NCBI GenBank assembly: GCA_963922205.1
Contig: CAWUHX010000020.1
Location: 930,001-994,000, forward strand
Origin: Romanomermis culicivorax
Lineage: Eukaryota > Nematoda > Enoplea > Mermithida > Mermithidae
Direction: 5' to 3'
Length of the DNA stretch: 64,000 bases
Position numbers and translations under genes: made by a program. The notes beneath the pieces were generated by a model. It made no database searches. It worked only from the letters and a program-made list of their open reading frames with translations, and had not been told where the DNA came from. This document shows, piece by piece, positions 61,485-64,000 of the stretch; positions within the stretch are counted from its first letter, which is position 1, and every line of letters starts with the position of its first letter.

Positions 61485-63234
61485 CTTCTCATACTGACAA
61501 TTTTACCCTTCCATTGCATAATTATTTGACAAGAAGTGGTTTTGAGCAATTTGTAACAAAACCAACTCGTGGCCATAATTTTTGGATTTAGTATTCTATA
61601 ATTTCCCTGGTCTTGCAAATAATTGCACCACTGGGGAAAATTTTTCTACCAGTGACCATTGTGCTGTCAATTTTAGCATCAATGTTAGAATCAAGGATAA
61701 ACTCATTTATGATGATAAATTTGATTTCAGGAAAGCTGATTACGAATCTCTTCAAATCTATTTGGCAAAAGTCAATTGGACAGATTTTTTTGAACAATGC
61801 ATTACTGTCAATGACTTCTATCTCGTTTTTTAGAACTAATGAAGAAATTAATACTGGAATTTGTTCCCAAAGGAAAAAATTCTCAAAAACCTCTAATTTG
61901 CCAAAGTAAAATTTTAAGATTGGAATCGATACAGAAAAACTTGTGGAAAAATTATGTTAAAAATCGTAGCAATGCTAACAAAAATAGACTCAAACACAAT
62001 TCTAAAGTCTTGAAAACTGCAATGATCAAAGATTATGCTAGAAAGGAAGAATGTTTGCTAAAATCGAATTCAATCAAGGATTTTTATAGATTTATCAATC
62101 ATAAAACTCAGTTGAGACACACTATCCCTGCTATTGTTTCTGATGAGTCTGATATAACTGATGATGAAATGAAAAGTGAAATATTCAATCAATATTTAGG
62201 ATCTGTATTTATCCTGGACAATGAAAAAATCCCTGAATATCCTCGAAAAGCAGTTTAATAAAGATTTATCAATCAAATTTGATTTCTTAAGAGTCCTATT
62301 GACTCTAAAATATTTGAAGCCTACACTGTCTCTTGGTCCTGATGGTCTGTGTGCCTTTTTCCTGAAAAAATTATATCTAAGTTTTGGCAGAACCTTTGAG
62401 AACAATTCTTGAAATTTCATTTAGAACTGGACAATTACTAGATATTTGGAAAACATCAAATGTAGTACCTATTTTCAAAAAAAAGGACCCAGCAAAGGTA
62501 GAAAACTATAGACCAGTTTCTTTATGTTGTGCCTCATGCATGTATTATAAATGTAGACCTGATGGCTTATTTTGAGTCAAATAATTTTCTGAATGACAGA
62601 CAATTTGGATTTAAAAAGAAAAAATCATGTGTTCTTCAGCTTTTAAGTTGCAAAACATTATGGGCTCAAAATTTGGATAAAAAAGTAGCAACAGACTCAA
62701 TTTATATCGATTTTCAAAAAGCATTTGATACTGTTTCTCATGAAAAATTGGTCGGAAAATTAGCTTCCTATGGCATATCTGGTTTTTTATTGAGATGGTT
62801 ACATGGTTTTTTATTTAATAGGACTCTACAGGTAAAAATTGGCAATTGCTTCTCTAATCCAATTAAGGTTACTAGTGGGGTTCCTCAGGGTAGTGTATTA
62901 CGACCAACATTGTTCTTAATTTTCATAAATGATATATTTGATGGTATCAGCAGTGAAATTTATCTTTTTGCTGATGATGTGAAAATATTAAATGCTACAG
63001 AAAATGCTGAAGTACTACAAGGCGATCTTGTCAAAGTTTATGAATGGTCATTGAAATGGCAATTATCTATTTGTCTGGAAAAATGCTCTGTTTTGCATCT
63101 TGGGAGTAATAACCCCAAAGTTGAGTATTATATAAACGATTTTCTGATTCCTACTGTTTCAGAGATGAAGGATCTTAGTGTAATATTCAATGAAAAATTG
63201 TCAGCAACTGCCCACTGTAATTATGTAGTTAAAA

Positions 63235-63807
63235 AAGATTGTCAAAATTTTTCTTTGTACAAGGGAAAAAATCTTTGTAGAGTACAAAAAAACAACTATG
63301 GTTGGAAATCTTTTTCCTGCATGAAGGGTCTATTTTTTCGGTGAATTCAATGAGTTTTCTGTGGGGCAAACACTAGAATCCAAAAATTAGGTGAGCAATA
63401 ATGAATCTAAATGGCTTCTTCAGATAGCAAGAACCTCTGCCATTTTCCCATGTGAATGTTTCAATCATTTTCCAAATGCAAAAAGTAAAACTAATCTAGA
63501 AAAATCTTAATTTTTGTCAAATGCGTGGAAAAAAACCATACAATGTCAAACATTCATCCATAACATGCTGGTTTCTGAAAGCTATAAGCATAAGCTAGGA
63601 TGACATTTTCTAATCGCACAACAAAAATGATACCAAGAATCAGAATGCATAAAAATGCATCTCCGCACAGGAAGCCCTATAGCCTAATCAAGAAGGGTGG
63701 TTAGGCTCTCATTTTTACAAGCCAATTTGGCTTGTGCCCCTAAATTTTTAGGAGCCGATCAGAATTTTTAGGAGCCATGGCTCCTAATTGGCTTTAAAAA
63801 AACCCTG
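63235..63807 (-). mobile_element. CAGGGTTTTTT-type hAT-like element (GGAGCC and CAAGCC words), inside the LINE
   Basis: The right end is AAAAAAACCCTG at 63807, preceded by repeated AGGAGCCA and CAAGCCAATTTGGCTTG. The interior is the reverse complement of 17200-17560. The left edge is uncertain; LINE homology is lost near 63235 and resumes at 63808. Confidence 0.65.
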
Positions 63808-63957
63808 CAACAAAGGTTTACAAAAAGACTTTTTGGTTATAAAGATTTAAGCTATAAGGAGCGCCTCGGAAAATCTGGCCTTGATCACGATGACTCTAAA
63901 AAAATGGAATGCTGACGAAATTTAAATAATTCTAGAATTTTTCAGGAAGTTCAAATC

Positions 63958-64000
63958 ATGCCTGTAACTGGGTGGGTTGGGGGTGCTGTGACGTTGTCTA
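63958..64000 (+). repeat. GCCTGTAG-family repeat, cut by the window edge
   Basis: The sequence GCCTGTAACTGGGTGGGTTG resembles the left end of the copy at 42868 (GCCTGTAGTCAGGGGTGG). Confidence 0.4.

Larger units (their letters stand above)
60577..64000 (+). pseudogene. CR1/Jockey-type LINE ORF2 (endonuclease + reverse transcriptase), broken
   Basis: The endonuclease begins near 60577 (LFNARSIVNELIEFHDLL, DIIFITETWLSD) and continues past a frameshift and a stop at about 60780-60870 to CYRPPRYD and NIILGDFNLP. It is interrupted by a MITE (61051-61484) and resumes with FVTKPTRGHN and SDHCAVNFSI. The reverse transcriptase has VENYRPVSLC, DRQFGFKKKKSC, IDFQKAFDTVSHEKL, GVPQGSV and the catalytic FADD. 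It has several further frameshifts, is interrupted again (about 63235-63807), and resumes with RFTKRLFGYKDLSYKERLG at 63815 or so. The element is inactive. The 3' end is near or beyond the window edge. Confidence 0.88.

Noticed and set aside
1..64000. CRISPR arrays, operons, riboswitches or bacterial insertion sequences
   Set aside because: The genes are spliced metazoan families, and the tandem repeats lack the short repeat-spacer pattern.

Overview
The window is an AT-rich stretch of an animal nuclear genome, probably from an invertebrate. I infer this from spliced genes of metazoan families, short GT-AG introns, a LINE retrotransposon and very dense non-autonomous DNA transposons. I cannot name the species. 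No bacterial, organellar or viral genes were seen.

Genes. Four spliced loci could be rebuilt by reading splice sites and checking that phases join. (1) 859-3918, minus: six exons give 315 continuous codons of a protein I do not recognise; both ends are open. (2) 13074-14580, minus: an LHPP-like HAD phosphatase; five exons found, last exon missing. (3) 21683-22923, plus: a complete four-exon ELMO-domain protein of 326 residues (ELMOD1/2 type). (4) 24718-46357, minus: a neuropathy target esterase/PNPLA6-7 homologue, with three cyclic-nucleotide-binding-like modules and a patatin phospholipase domain. All 27 coding exons from 41619 to the stop codon join in phase, and one N-terminal exon lies at 46242-46357. 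This gene has two tandem 117-base versions of the exon carrying the catalytic aspartate (28663-28779 and 28499-28615), only 47 bases apart. They look like mutually exclusive exons, one keeping DGG and the other reading DGC.

Repeats. Most other sequence is transposon-derived. Several families show 8-bp target duplications, as hAT elements do. These are a 430-bp MITE with CATACATGTAA ends (about twelve copies), a 250-bp MITE with CAKACATGCAC ends (about eight copies), a group starting CAGGGTTTTTT, and a group starting TAGNGATG. In the last two groups each element carries its own short word repeated inside both ends. Two elements are mariner-like with TA duplications. Nesting is deep: one MITE spans 46745-51931 because hAT-like elements, themselves carrying further insertions, sit inside it. 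A 4-kb TAGGGATG element (53578-57601) holds a 98-bp minisatellite, a long inverted repeat and a 122-bp tandem array. The right end (59573-64000) holds decayed CR1/Jockey-type LINE copies, one interrupted by two DNA transposons. A tRNA-derived tandem repeat lies at 9770-10180.

Layout: 0.8-4 kb unknown gene; 4.9-12.9 kb repeats and featureless AT-rich DNA; 13-14.6 kb LHPP; 14.7-21.6 kb nested transposons; 21.7-22.9 kb ELMOD; 24.7-46.4 kb NTE with MITEs in its introns; 46.7-59.5 kb transposon nests; 59.5-64 kb LINE. The four genes show no operon-like or pathway relationship.
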